DNA of 64,000 nucleotides from Kaistella treverensis (GTDB lineage Bacteria; Bacteroidota; Bacteroidia; Flavobacteriales; Weeksellaceae). A program made the position numbers and the translations under genes. Positions within the stretch are counted from its first letter, which is position 1; each line of letters begins with the position of its first letter. Below the pieces are notes generated by a model. It was not told the DNA's origin and ran no database searches. It worked only from the letters and a program-made list of their open reading frames with translations. The stretch is from assembly GCF_900114045.1 (NCBI RefSeq), contig NZ_FORQ01000001.1:806001-870000 (forward strand). Direction: 5' to 3'. Positions 1-8,659 of this stretch are shown here, in pieces.

Positions 1-2044
1 TTTCTACGTTTTTCGCATTTAAAACCGGCAAAGTTTGCACGCTTCCTTCCATTTCGGTCAGCTGATGCATTCCGCCAAACGGCATCGCAACGGTTGTTCC
101 GCCCACAGAAGCATCGAACATTTCCGCCAAACCTTTTTGCGAAGCCACATTTTTGCCTGAAAGTATTTTAAAGAAATTTGCCTCATTAAAGGCCAAATTT
201 TTATTTTCAACCGGTTTCAAATGCGAAACTTCAGCATGTTGTCTTTTCGCGCAGCCGTTGGTATCTAAAAATTTCCTGCTTAAATCAACAATTTTTTGGT
301 TTTGCCAAAACATCTGCATCCTGCCAGAATCGGTTACTTTTGCAACTTCAACTGCTTTAATATTTTCTTTTTCACAAAAACTGATGAACTTTTCTTTGTC
401 GGCAGCTTCAATGACGACCGCCATTCGCTCCTGAGATTCCGAAATAGCGAGTTCAGTTCCGTTTAAACCTTCATATTTTAAAGGCAGAATATCAAGGTTA
501 ATTTCCAGTGAATCAGCAATTTCACCAATTGCCACGGACACACCGCCTGCACCAAAATCATTCGATTTTTTAATTAATCCGGTTACTTCCGGATTTCGAA
601 AAAGTCTTTGAATTTTTCTTTCTTCAACCGCATTTCCTTTCTGAACTTCGGTTGACAAGGTGTGAATCGACGTTTCGTCCTGAACTTTAGAACTTCCGCT
701 CGCGCCGCCCACGCCGTCTCTTCCGGTTGCACCACCAAGCAAAATTACGAGATCACCGCATTTTGGTTCTTCTCTTTTCACCCAGTCTTTTTTCACCGCA
801 CCCACGACAAAACCAACTTCCATTCTTTTTGCTTTATAGCCGTAGTGGTAAATTTCATTAACCAAAGTTGTGGCTAAACCAATCTGGTTTCCGTAGGAAG
901 AATAGCCGTTTGCGGCCTGTTTCGTGATTGTTCTTTGCGGAAGTTTTCCGGGTAAAGTTTCAGAAATCGGTTCCAAAACATCAGCTGCGCCGGAAAGACG
1001 CATCGCTTGATAAACGAAGGCACGGCCGGACAACGGATCGCGGATGGCGCCGCCCAAACACGTGGAAGCACCACCAAAAGGCTCAATTTCAGTCGGATGA
1101 TTATGTGTTTCGTTTTTAAAAAGCAAATACCACGGTTCTTTTTTACCGTCGAATTTAGCCTCGATTTCAATGGTGCACGCATTTATCTCCTCAGAAACGA
1201 CCAGATTTTCCAGTTTTCCTGTCTTACGGAAATAGCGCGCGCAAACGGTCGCCAAATCCATTAATGAAATCGGTTTTGCTTCCCGACCTAAAAATTTTCT
1301 CTTTTTTAAATAATCATTAAAAATATTTTCTAAAGTCGATTTAAATTCACCATTAAACTGAATATCAGTAAGTTCAGTTTCAAAAGTGGTATGTCGGCAA
1401 TGGTCGCTCCAATACGTATCGAGAACTTTTAGTTCCGTTTCAGTCGGATTTCTGCTTTCTGATTTGAAATAATTCTGGATAAATTCTAAATCATCAATAC
1501 CTAAAGCAAAACCATGATTTTGGTAAAAATTTGCCAATTCCGCGGCAGAAAAATTGATGAATCCTTCGTGAACCAAAACCGGATCCGGCGTTTCTTCCTT
1601 TGGAATTTCCAGTTTCGATAAATCTTTAAGCTGGGATTCAACTTTATTAATCAAATGATCTTTGATTTTTTCAACCTCTGAATCAAAAACACCAAAAAGT
1701 TCGATGAGTTTGCCGCTTCGTACTTTACCGTTCTCATTTCCAGTCAATAATGCGATGCATTGCTGCGCCGAATCTGCGCGTTGGTCATACTGTCCGGGCA
1801 AAAATTCCGTGGCAAAAAAGGTATTTTTTGCAGGATTTTCTTCGTGCAGAATATCGGTCACCGGGTCAACAAAAGTGTTGGTGACCACTTTAGAAAATTC
1901 ATCATCGTTCACGCCGAAAACATCGTAAATATTATAAACTTTTACATTTTCAACCGTCGAGACAATATTTTTAATTTCATTAAAAATCAAAGGACTTTCA
2001 ACATCGAAAATTCCTTTTTTTTCTACGAAGATTCTTTTTTTCAT
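1..2044 (-). CDS. purL: phosphoribosylformylglycinamidine synthase (N-terminal part; runs off window start)
   Basis: The ATP-dependent FGAM synthase makes formylglycinamidine ribonucleotide from FGAR and glutamine in step 4 of purine synthesis. Reading the minus strand from the ATG at 2044 gives about 681 codons without a stop, so only the N-terminal half of the roughly 1230-residue single-chain enzyme is present. Recognisable pieces are the linker motif SDHCRHTTF near residue 215, FKNETHNHPTEIEPFGGA (the nucleotide/metal site of the first AIRS-like half), GATGRDGVGGASGSS, and NDFGAGGVSVAIGE. The glutaminase domain must lie beyond base 1. The gene sits downstream of purB on the same strand, 107 bp away, with a weak hairpin between them. 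The family call is secure. Confidence 0.93.
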   Translation of the reverse strand, partial: MKKRIFVEKKGIFDVESPLIFNEIKNIVSTVENVKVYNIYDVFGVNDDEFSKVVTNTFVDPVTDILHEENPAKNTFFATEFLPGQYDQRADSAQQCIALLTGNENGKVRSGKLIELFGVFDSEVEKIKDHLINKVESQLKDLSKLEIPKEETPDPVLVHEGFINFSAAELANFYQNHGFALGIDDLEFIQNYFKSESRNPTETELKVLDTYWSDHCRHTTFETELTDIQFNGEFKSTLENIFNDYLKKRKFLGREAKPISLMDLATVCARYFRKTGKLENLVVSEEINACTIEIEAKFDGKKEPWYLLFKNETHNHPTEIEPFGGASTCLGGAIRDPLSGRAFVYQAMRLSGAADVLEPISETLPGKLPQRTITKQAANGYSSYGNQIGLATTLVNEIYHYGYKAKRMEVGFVVGAVKKDWVKREEPKCGDLVILLGGATGRDGVGGASGSSKVQDETSIHTLSTEVQKGNAVEERKIQRLFRNPEVTGLIKKSNDFGAGGVSVAIGEIADSLEINLDILPLKYEGLNGTELAISESQERMAVVIEAADKEKFISFCEKENIKAVEVAKVTDSGRMQMFWQNQKIVDLSRKFLDTNGCAKRQHAEVSHLKPVENKNLAFNEANFFKILSGKNVASQKGLAEMFDASVGGTTVAMPFGGMHQLTEMEGSVQTLPVLNAKNVE

Positions 2045-2075
2045 TTTTACTTTTTATAACAGGAATTTGTCTTTA

Positions 2076-2109
2076 CTAATTTTTTGGGCGCTTTTTGGGC
2101 AAATTTCCA
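2076..2109 (-). repeat. short AT-hairpin repeat, copy n
   Basis: On the minus strand this reads GGAAATTTGCCCAAAAAGCG followed by CCCAAAAAATT. It is a member of the roughly 33-nt interspersed family described in the findings: a poly-A/TTTGCCC left arm, a central AAAGC and a T-rich right arm. It lies in the purB-purL spacer. Confidence 0.5.
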
Positions 2110-2121
2110 ATAAAATTATAA

Positions 2122-2151
2122 AAAAAAAGCAGCCAAAAGACTGCGTATTTT
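2122..2151 (-). terminator. weak hairpin plus T-run downstream of purB
   Basis: GCAG (2129-2132) pairs with CTGC (2141-2144) around an 8-nt loop. On the minus strand it is followed by a run of eight T immediately after the purB stop. The stem is short, so termination may be partial and purL may be read through. Confidence 0.45.
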
Positions 2152-3579
2152 TTAAACTTTAAGGTCGGCCTTTAGCCCGATAAGGTCGCCGTACTTCTCC
2201 AGAATCGGAGTAACTTCATTTTCAATGAATTCTTCCGTCTGAATTGGCGCAAAACCGATGAACCTTTTCGGGTCCAGCACTTCCATCAATTTCGTTTTGT
2301 CCAACTTCAGCGTGTCATCATTTAAAATTCTTTCCAGCAAATCATTTTCTTTGCCTTCCTCCTTCACTTTTTTCGAAGCTTCCATCGAATGCACACGGAT
2401 GGTTTCGTGAATTTCCTGACGGTCGCCGCCGGCTTTCACTTCTTCCATAATGATATATTCCGTCGCCATAAACGGAAGTTCTTCCATAATATGCTTCTTG
2501 ATGCGGTTTTCATACACCACAATTCCGTTTATAATATTGTTCCAAATCATCAGAATCGCGTCCACCGCGAGAAATGCTTGTGGAATGGTTAATCTCTTGT
2601 TGGCTGAGTCGTCCAAAGTTCTTTCAAACCATTGTGTAGAAGCAACCATAGCCGAACTTGTAGATAAAGACATCACGAATTTTGCCAAAGCACCAATCCG
2701 TTCAGATCGCATTGGATTTCTTTTATAAGCCATCGCCGAAGAACCGATTTGGTTTTTCTCGAAAGGCTCTTCAATTTCTTTTAAATTCTGTAAAAGCCGT
2801 AAATCATTGGTAAATTTATGGGCGGACTGTGCTATATTCGACAGCAACGCTACCACTTTCGCATCAATTTTTCGGTCGTAAGTTTGGCCTGAAACACCGA
2901 AAACTTTGTCAAAACCAAAACGCTTTGAAAGTTCCTTATCCAGATGTTTTACTTTGGAATAATCTCCGTCGAAAAGCTCCAGAAAACTCGCCGCTGTTCC
3001 GGTAGTTCCTTTCACACCTCGAAATCTTAAAGTTTCAAGGAAAAATTCAAGTTCTTCAAAGTCCAAAAGCAAAGATTGCAACCACAAGGTTGCACGTTTT
3101 CCCACGGTCGTAAGTTGCGCCGGCTGGTAATGTGTAAAACCTAAAGTTGGTAAATCTTTGTACTGAAGCGCGAAATCCGAAAGATTTTTCATCACGTTGA
3201 CCATTTGTTTCCGAAGTAACAAAAGTCCGTCGCGAATCTGGATCAAATCCGTATTATCGCCAACAAAAGCGGAAGTCGCGCCGAGGTGAATAATTCCTTT
3301 TGCCAAAGGTGCCGCGTCGCCGTACGTGTGAACGTGTGCCATCACATCATGACGAAATTTTTTCTCGTATTCTGCGGCTTTTTCGTAATTTATTTCTTCT
3401 GCGTTTTCTTTAAGTTGAATGATTTGCTCGTCGGAAATGTCGAGGCCTAAATCTTTTTCGATTTCAGCCAGAGCAATCCAAAGTTTTCGCCAGTTCCGAA
3501 ATTTGTTGTTGGGAGAGAAATTATAAAGCATTTCCTCGCTTGAATAGCGTTCCTCGAGAGGATTTTTGTAGGAATTCAT
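2152..3579 (-). CDS. purB: adenylosuccinate lyase
   Basis: This enzyme cleaves SAICAR to AICAR and adenylosuccinate to AMP plus fumarate, two beta-eliminations in purine synthesis. The 475-residue protein is the usual length. It carries the fumarase/aspartase signature SSAMAYKRNPMRSE (about residues 280-293), whose flexible loop holds the catalytic serine. It also has HDVMAHV (77-83), ATSAFVGDNTD (101-111) and TLGFTHYQPAQ (145-155) with a conserved histidine. A TANNTTTG promoter lies 24 bp before the ATG, which supports this start. purL follows downstream, so the two may be co-expressed. Confidence 0.96.
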   Translation of the reverse strand: MNSYKNPLEERYSSEEMLYNFSPNNKFRNWRKLWIALAEIEKDLGLDISDEQIIQLKENAEEINYEKAAEYEKKFRHDVMAHVHTYGDAAPLAKGIIHLGATSAFVGDNTDLIQIRDGLLLLRKQMVNVMKNLSDFALQYKDLPTLGFTHYQPAQLTTVGKRATLWLQSLLLDFEELEFFLETLRFRGVKGTTGTAASFLELFDGDYSKVKHLDKELSKRFGFDKVFGVSGQTYDRKIDAKVVALLSNIAQSAHKFTNDLRLLQNLKEIEEPFEKNQIGSSAMAYKRNPMRSERIGALAKFVMSLSTSSAMVASTQWFERTLDDSANKRLTIPQAFLAVDAILMIWNNIINGIVVYENRIKKHIMEELPFMATEYIIMEEVKAGGDRQEIHETIRVHSMEASKKVKEEGKENDLLERILNDDTLKLDKTKLMEVLDPKRFIGFAPIQTEEFIENEVTPILEKYGDLIGLKADLKV

Positions 3580-3603
3580 TCTTTCTTTTTACTTTTACTG
3601 GCA

Positions 3604-3611
3604 CAAATTTA
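3604..3611 (-). promoter_or_regulatory. -7 element (TAAATTTG) upstream of purB
   Basis: On the minus strand the sequence reads TAAATTTG, matching the Bacteroidota -7 consensus TANNTTTG, 24 bp before the purB ATG. No TTG is found at the ideal -33 distance, so the call rests on the -7 box and its position. Confidence 0.5.
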
Positions 3612-3635
3612 AGGAAAAAATCCGAGCCTTAAAAC

Positions 3636-4442
3636 TTATTTGCGCCCGGTAAATTCCTTCATCGTGTCGTAAATTCCGAAAACGTTTTCCATTACCCAGT
3701 CAAAAGTCGGAATTGGTAAAATGCCCTGCGAAAAACGGATAAACCAATACGGAAGCGGCATCGCCAGCATTTTGGTTTCTGTTTCGATTGCGGAAATTAT
3801 TTTTTCGGAGGTTTTTTCAGGTTCTAAAATCGGTAAAAGTTTTGATTTTACACCATCGAACATTCCGGTATTAATGAAAAACGGCATGATGGTGGTTACC
3901 GAAATATTTTTGTTTAACTGATTCATCTCCAGACGCAAACTATCGCCCCAGCCAATTACTGCCCATTTTGATGCCGCGTAAACCGACATTCTCGGGTTTG
4001 AAATTAAACCGGCGGATGACGCAATATTGCAGATTGCACCAGAATTATTACCCATCATTCCGGGTAAAAATTCCAAAGTGGTATGCATTAAAGCATTGGT
4101 GTTAACCGACATGCTTTTCTGAACCTGATCGTGCGTATGTTCATGAAAATATTTTCCTACCACAATTCCCGCGTTATTGATGAGAACATCAACGGCGCCA
4201 ACGTCGTTTCGAACGCGCTGCGCCTGGATTTTAATGCTGTCCAAATTTGAAAGATCTATTTGGTACGTGAAAATTTCACCACCGATTTTAGCAAATTCCT
4301 CTTTGGTTTTGCTTAAACCTTCTTCGCTGATGTCCCAAATTACCAATTTTTTACAGCCTCGTTCAAGCGATTTTCTCGCCATAATTTTTCCGATTCCGGA
4401 GCAAGCGCCGGTTATGAGTACGATTTTGTTGGTGAAATCCAT
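3636..4442 (-). CDS. short-chain dehydrogenase/reductase (SDR)
   Basis: A 268-residue classical SDR and probable NAD(P)H-dependent oxidoreductase of unknown substrate. The Rossmann motif is TGACSGIG (11-18), followed by NNAG (89-92), a serine in IASSAG (about 142) and the catalytic pair Tyr155/Lys159 in YAASK. The acidic D37 after beta-2 (VIWDIS) would favour NAD over NADP, which is an inference. The C-terminal 40 residues are hydrophobic, as in DHRS/11-beta-HSD-like members that act on lipids or retinoid-like substrates. It is divergent from the ALDH gene 56 bp away, so an alcohol-to-aldehyde-to-acid pair is possible. Confidence 0.88.
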   Translation of the reverse strand: MDFTNKIVLITGACSGIGKIMARKSLERGCKKLVIWDISEEGLSKTKEEFAKIGGEIFTYQIDLSNLDSIKIQAQRVRNDVGAVDVLINNAGIVVGKYFHEHTHDQVQKSMSVNTNALMHTTLEFLPGMMGNNSGAICNIASSAGLISNPRMSVYAASKWAVIGWGDSLRLEMNQLNKNISVTTIMPFFINTGMFDGVKSKLLPILEPEKTSEKIISAIETETKMLAMPLPYWFIRFSQGILPIPTFDWVMENVFGIYDTMKEFTGRK

Positions 4443-4468
4443 TTGCCGGTGATGTAATTTTTTTGAGG

Positions 4469-4476
4469 TAAATTTG
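4469..4476 (+). promoter_or_regulatory. -7 element (TAAATTTG) upstream of the ALDH gene
   Basis: TAAATTTG matches TANNTTTG and ends 22 bp before the ALDH ATG. A TTG at 4443-4445 gives a 23-bp spacer, at the long end for a -33/-7 pair. Confidence 0.5.
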
Positions 4477-4498
4477 TTATAAACAGAAATTAAAAGTA

Positions 4499-5860
4499 AT
4501 GAATTTTCAAGATATTTTAGCGGAACAGAAAGAATTTTTCAATTCCCAGCAAACCAAAGCATATAAATTCCGGAAGAGAAATCTGGAAAAACTGCGCGAT
4601 TTGCTCGTAAAAAATGATGATTTGCTTTACGAAGCGATTTACGCTGATTTCGGAAAGTCGAAATTTGATACTTTAACTACCGAAATTTCGTTCGTTTTAA
4701 AAGACATTGATTATTTCCTTGGAAATTTAAAATCGTTGATGCGGCCCACCGGCGCGAAAACCAATCTTGCGAATCAGTTCGGTTCAAGCAAAATTTATTC
4801 AGAACCGCTCGGAAACTGTCTGGTGATCGGCGCTTGGAATTATCCGTATCAGCTTTCATTATCGCCGCTTGTTGCAGCTATTGCCGCCGGAAATACCTGC
4901 ATTGTGAAGCCAAGCGAAATTGCGGAAAATACCATGAAAGCGATGGCAAAAATTATCAATGAAAATTTTCCGAAGGAATTTCTCTTCGTTGCTGAAGGCG
5001 GTGTAGCGGAAACTACTGAAATTTTGAAACTGAAATTCGATAAAATATTTTTTACCGGCAGTCCGCGTGTTGGTCAGATCGTTTACGAAGCTGCGGCGAA
5101 GCATTTAACACCGGTAACGCTAGAATTAGGTGGAAAAAGTCCGGCAATTGTAACAGGTTCGGCAGATTTCGAAGTTGCAGCAAAAAGAATTGTCTGGGGC
5201 AAGTTCCTGAATGCCGGACAAACCTGTGTTGCGCCTGATTATATTCTCGTTGATGGAAAAGTGAAAGACAGCTTTTTGGATTCCTTAAAATCTTATATCC
5301 AAAAGTTTAATTACCAACCCGATTCTGAACATTACACTCAAATCATCAACGACAGAAATTTCGAACGCTTAATTAATTTAATTGACAGAAATAAAGTTTA
5401 CCTCGGCGGAAGTTCCATCCCCGAAAAAAGATATATCGAGCCGACAATTTTAGATAATGTAACCTGGGACGATGCCGTGATGCAGGAAGAAATTTTCGGA
5501 CCCATTCTTCCCGTGCTGACTTTCAAAAATTTCAATGATGCCTTAAGCCAGATTGCTGCTTATGAAAAACCACTTTCAGCCTATCTGTTTACCGATAATT
5601 CCGAGGAAAAAGAGCAGTTTGTCTCCAAAATTTCTTTTGGAGGCGGCTGTATTAATGATGTGGTGATGCATTTAAGCAACGACCATTTGCCGTTTGGCGG
5701 CGTAGGAAATTCCGGAATGGGAAATTATCACGGCAAATATGGTTTCGACGCCTTTTCACATAAAAAAGCAGTTTTGTCGCGTGCAACATGGGGAGAACCA
5801 GACCTGAAATATCCGCCGTACACAGCGAAAAAACTGGAATGGATTAAAAAATTGTTATAA
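4499..5860 (+). CDS. class-3 aldehyde dehydrogenase
   Basis: Oxidises aldehydes, often medium- or long-chain aliphatic ones, to acids with NAD(P)+. At 453 residues it lacks the N-terminal extension of the 500-residue ALDH1/2 classes and fits the ALDH3 family. The transition-state Asn is N114 in GAWNYP, the general base is Glu209 in LELGGKSP, and the nucleophile is Cys243 in GQTCVAPDY. The ALDH3 hallmark HLPFGGVGNSGMGNYHG is also present. The C-terminal tail (about 420-453) is positively charged. It faces a divergent SDR gene, and a coupled fatty alcohol/aldehyde pathway is plausible. Confidence 0.94.
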   Translation: MNFQDILAEQKEFFNSQQTKAYKFRKRNLEKLRDLLVKNDDLLYEAIYADFGKSKFDTLTTEISFVLKDIDYFLGNLKSLMRPTGAKTNLANQFGSSKIYSEPLGNCLVIGAWNYPYQLSLSPLVAAIAAGNTCIVKPSEIAENTMKAMAKIINENFPKEFLFVAEGGVAETTEILKLKFDKIFFTGSPRVGQIVYEAAAKHLTPVTLELGGKSPAIVTGSADFEVAAKRIVWGKFLNAGQTCVAPDYILVDGKVKDSFLDSLKSYIQKFNYQPDSEHYTQIINDRNFERLINLIDRNKVYLGGSSIPEKRYIEPTILDNVTWDDAVMQEEIFGPILPVLTFKNFNDALSQIAAYEKPLSAYLFTDNSEEKEQFVSKISFGGGCINDVVMHLSNDHLPFGGVGNSGMGNYHGKYGFDAFSHKKAVLSRATWGEPDLKYPPYTAKKLEWIKKLL

Positions 5861-5890
5861 AAAAAAACCGTCATAATTGGCGGGATTTTT
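5861..5890. terminator. bidirectional terminator between the ALDH and thioredoxin genes
   Basis: CCGTCA (5868-5873) pairs with TGGCGG (5878-5883) with one U-G wobble around a TAAT loop. An A-run precedes it and ATTTTT follows. It serves both the plus-strand ALDH gene and the minus-strand gene ending at 5896. Confidence 0.75.
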
Positions 5891-5895
5891 AATAT

Positions 5896-6510
5896 TTAGG
5901 AAGCTTTTGGCGCCCATTTTTCAAAAAACGCTTTCACCTTTTCCAGGCTGTAGCCTTTTCCTTCTTCCAAAACCGCGCTGTCCTGCGTATGAATCATTTT
6001 CCCGTTCTGGTCCAGAACAATGAAAACCGGATAACCATATTTTGCTCCCGGATTGTCATATTTAGCAAAAACTTTTTCGTTTTTGTTTTCCGGCGAATAA
6101 TTCAGGTGGTAATAAATATAGTTTTTGTCAACAACCTGCTTCAGTTCCGGCGTGGTTTGCACATAATTGTTAAAACGTAAACACCAGATACACCAGTTTC
6201 CGCCGGCCTGTATCATTACATTTTTATTTTCAGCTTTTGCCTGTTTTACAAGCTCTGCAATTTTCGCCTCGGCATTTTCTTTATCATTATATGGTTTCGG
6301 AAGTTTTGCAATTTCTGCTGCTGCCGCTTTCTTTTTCGCTTCTTTCAACGCTACACTATCTACAGGAGCTGTCGCAGAATCGGCGGAAGTTTGCGTAACG
6401 GTGTCTTTAGAAGTTTCTGTTACTGCTGTTTTTTCACTTTTTTGAGAACATGCAATTCCGGAAATCAAAAGTCCGGAAAGCAGAAGACTTCTTAAAGTTT
6501 GTTTTTTCAT
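5896..6510 (-). CDS. thioredoxin-fold lipoprotein (CIWC)
   Basis: A predicted envelope lipoprotein with a thioredoxin-like domain. I start it at the internal ATG (6510) and not further upstream, because MKKQTLRSLLLSG begins a signal peptide ending at the lipobox GIA-C with Cys21. A Thr/Ser/Ala-rich linker (22-70) then leads to the redox domain, with Cys107 and Cys110 in NWCIWC and a cis-proline motif GYPVFIV. The length is 204 residues. It resembles the Thioredoxin_7/DUF255 type, so disulfide reduction or isomerisation outside the cytoplasm is likely. It is divergent from the acyltransferase gene at 6596. Confidence 0.83.
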   Translation of the reverse strand: MKKQTLRSLLLSGLLISGIACSQKSEKTAVTETSKDTVTQTSADSATAPVDSVALKEAKKKAAAAEIAKLPKPYNDKENAEAKIAELVKQAKAENKNVMIQAGGNWCIWCLRFNNYVQTTPELKQVVDKNYIYYHLNYSPENKNEKVFAKYDNPGAKYGYPVFIVLDQNGKMIHTQDSAVLEEGKGYSLEKVKAFFEKWAPKAS

Positions 6511-6578
6511 CGTAAATTGATAATTATTAATCTCTGCAAAATACCAAATTTTGGTTAAAGGATAAACTTTATTATCAT

Positions 6579-6586
6579 TAAATTTG
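6579..6586 (+). promoter_or_regulatory. -7 element (TAAATTTG) immediately before the lpxL-like gene
   Basis: TAAATTTG ends only 9 bp before the ATG at 6596. A start site 5-7 nt downstream would leave almost no leader. A TTG at 6551-6553 is 25 bp upstream, longer than usual. Confidence 0.5.
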
Positions 6587-6595
6587 CACTCCACT

Positions 6596-7477
6596 ATGAA
6601 GTTTATTTTCCAGATTATTTTACTTTTTTCCCGCTTGCCACTGCGCGTACTTTACGTCGTTTCCGATGTATTGTTTCTGCTCAGTTTTCACATCATCGGG
6701 TACAGAAAAAAAGTGGTTTTAACCAATCTGCAAAACTCGTTCCCGAAAAAATCTGCCGAAGAGCTCAAAAAAATTCAGAAACAATTTTATATCAATTTCT
6801 GCGATTATATTGTAGAAACATTCAAGACTTTTACCATTTCTGCTACGGAACTGCGCGTCCGGGTTCAGCACCTCAATCAGGATATTTTTAAAGAGGCGAT
6901 GGCCGAAAATAAAAATGTAATTCTGCTTTCCGGACATATTTTTAACTGGGAATGGTACAATACGCTGGCGCTGATCGTTCCGCAAAAAAACAGTTTTCCG
7001 GTGTACAGAAAAGTGAATAGTGGTTTTTGGGAAGAGCAAATGAAAAATTTGCGAAATCGGTTTGGAAACACCGCATTGGAAGCAAAAGAGGTCATTAGAC
7101 ATATTTTTCGAAATCCAAATGACGGTAATTCCATTTATATGTTTGTTGCCGATCAAACTCCGCATCATTCGGAAGTGACGTACGGTTTGAATTTTCTAAA
7201 CCAAAAAACACCCGCTTTCGTCGGTTACGATAAACTTTCCACTCGGATGGATCTTGCGTTTGTTTTCTGTGAAATGAAAAAAGTGAAAAGAGGATTTTAT
7301 CAGATTAACTATTACCGCATTTATCCCGACGGCGAAAAATTCGTGGAACACGAAGTGGTGAAAAAATTCTACAATCTGCTTGAAAATACCATCGAAAAAA
7401 GACCGGATAATTATCTGTGGTCGCACCGGCGCTGGAAATATCAGCACGCTATAAAAGAAATGGGAAAAAATGCCTGA
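6596..7477 (+). CDS. lysophospholipid/lipid A acyltransferase (LpxL/HtrB family)
   Basis: Adds a secondary acyl chain to lipid A or a related lipid at the inner membrane. The 293-residue protein begins with a hydrophobic anchor (about 1-35) and has the family HX4(D/E) catalytic motif as His114...Glu119 in SGHIFNWEW. Later conserved parts are VADQTPHH and the C-terminal WSHRRWK typical of the family. I chose the ATG at 6596; a TTG 12 bp upstream also opens the frame but overlaps the promoter. The next gene, a GT2, starts 23 bp after the stop, suggesting a two-gene envelope lipid/glycan operon. Confidence 0.9.
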   Translation: MKFIFQIILLFSRLPLRVLYVVSDVLFLLSFHIIGYRKKVVLTNLQNSFPKKSAEELKKIQKQFYINFCDYIVETFKTFTISATELRVRVQHLNQDIFKEAMAENKNVILLSGHIFNWEWYNTLALIVPQKNSFPVYRKVNSGFWEEQMKNLRNRFGNTALEAKEVIRHIFRNPNDGNSIYMFVADQTPHHSEVTYGLNFLNQKTPAFVGYDKLSTRMDLAFVFCEMKKVKRGFYQINYYRIYPDGEKFVEHEVVKKFYNLLENTIEKRPDNYLWSHRRWKYQHAIKEMGKNA

Positions 7478-7500
7478 ATTGCCCCGAAAATTTTAAAAAA

Positions 7501-8469
7501 TTGAATTTAGCAATCGTCATCTTAAACTGGAACGGAAAATCCTGGTTAGAACAATTTCTGTCCAACGTCATTCAGCATTCTGCCGGCGCCGATTTGTACG
7601 TCATCGACAATAATTCTACCGACGATTCTGTCGAATTTTTAAAAGCTGAATTTCCGGAGGTTTCAGTTATTTTAAATACCGAAAACCATGGTTTTGCCGG
7701 CGGCTATAATAACGGTTTAAAACAGATTAAGCACGAATTTTACTGCTTGCTGAATTCGGATGTTGAAGTTACCGAAAACTGGCTGCAGCCGGTTCTCGAG
7801 CTTTTTGCAAAAAATGAAAAAATTGCCGCTATACAGCCGAAAATTTTAGATTTTAACCGGCGCGATTATTTCGAATTTGCGGGTGCCGGCGGCGGCTTGA
7901 TCGACAATCTCGGGTTTCCGTATTGCCGCGGGCGCGTTTTTGAAAACATCGAAAAAGACGAAGGTCAGTACGACGATGAAACCGAAATTTTCTGGGCGTC
8001 GGGCTGCTGTTTTTTTATCCGTTCCGCTGATTTTTGGGCTCAAAAGGGTTTTGATGAAAGGTTTTTCGCACATCAGGAAGAAATTGATTTGTGCTGGCGC
8101 TTGAAAAATTCAGAAAAAAAAGTGTATTACACCGGTAAATCCACGGTTTATCACGTGGGAGGCGGAACATTAAATAAGCAGAGCGCACAAAAAACTTTTC
8201 TGAATGTCCGTAATAATTTATCGATGTTGCTGAAAAACCTACCGTTTCCCAAAGCGTTCTGGATTTTATTTTTCCGATTTGTTTTGGATGGTTTTGCGGG
8301 AATTTATTTCGGTTTAAAAAATGGTTTTCCGCATTTTCTGGCGGTTATTCGGGCACATTTTTCATTTTATGCGCAAGTTCCCGGAACATTGAAAAGACGC
8401 CAAAAAAACCAGATTTCGGAATTTTATCAGGCTAAATGGTTGGTTTTTAAAAATTTCCTTAAAAGCTAA
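7501..8469 (+). CDS. family 2 glycosyltransferase
   Basis: An inverting GT-A enzyme that transfers a sugar from an NDP donor to a lipid or polysaccharide acceptor. The protein begins NLAIVILNWNG, the usual beta-1 strand of rhamnosyltransferase-like GT2 proteins. It has the metal-binding LNSDVEV, ASGCCFFIRS, and the catalytic-base region HQEEIDLCWRLK. A C-terminal hydrophobic segment (about 245-290) may anchor it. The start is uncertain: the in-frame GTG at 7417 would overlap the acyltransferase gene by 61 bp, so I use TTG at 7501, giving 322 residues and a normal GT2 N-terminus. Confidence 0.88.
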   Translation: MNLAIVILNWNGKSWLEQFLSNVIQHSAGADLYVIDNNSTDDSVEFLKAEFPEVSVILNTENHGFAGGYNNGLKQIKHEFYCLLNSDVEVTENWLQPVLELFAKNEKIAAIQPKILDFNRRDYFEFAGAGGGLIDNLGFPYCRGRVFENIEKDEGQYDDETEIFWASGCCFFIRSADFWAQKGFDERFFAHQEEIDLCWRLKNSEKKVYYTGKSTVYHVGGGTLNKQSAQKTFLNVRNNLSMLLKNLPFPKAFWILFFRFVLDGFAGIYFGLKNGFPHFLAVIRAHFSFYAQVPGTLKRRQKNQISEFYQAKWLVFKNFLKS

Positions 8470-8472
8470 ATC

Positions 8473-8505
8473 GGAAAAATTCGCCCAAACAGCACGGAAT
8501 TTTTC
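8473..8505 (+). repeat. short AT-hairpin repeat, copy a
   Basis: GGAAAAATT is followed by CGCCCAAACAGCACGG and AATTTTTC. The outer arms GAAAAATT/AATTTTTC pair perfectly. It begins 4 bp after the GT2 stop codon, so it could act as its terminator. Confidence 0.6.
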
Positions 8506-8534
8506 TGTTTTGTTTCCAACAAGATTTTCTTTTT

Positions 8535-8565
8535 GAAAAAATTGGTCATTTAGCACGGAAAAATG
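8535..8565 (+). repeat. short AT-hairpin repeat, copy b
   Basis: GAAAAAATT, then GGTCATTTAGCACGG, then AAAAATG. It shares AGCACGG with copy a but the right arm is degraded. It is 30 bp downstream of copy a in the same orientation. Confidence 0.45.
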
Positions 8566-8633
8566 TTAGAGATTCCATTTTTCAAAAATTAAAAGCTAAT
8601 TATCCAACCAAAATTTAATAAAATCAAAAAAAT

Positions 8634-8641
8634 TATCTTTG
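8634..8641 (+). promoter_or_regulatory. -7 element (TATCTTTG) upstream of the CBS/CorC gene
   Basis: TATCTTTG matches TANNTTTG and ends 18 bp before the ATG at 8660. No convincing TTG is seen at -33. Confidence 0.45.
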
Positions 8642-8659
8642 TGATAATTAAAAATTTGA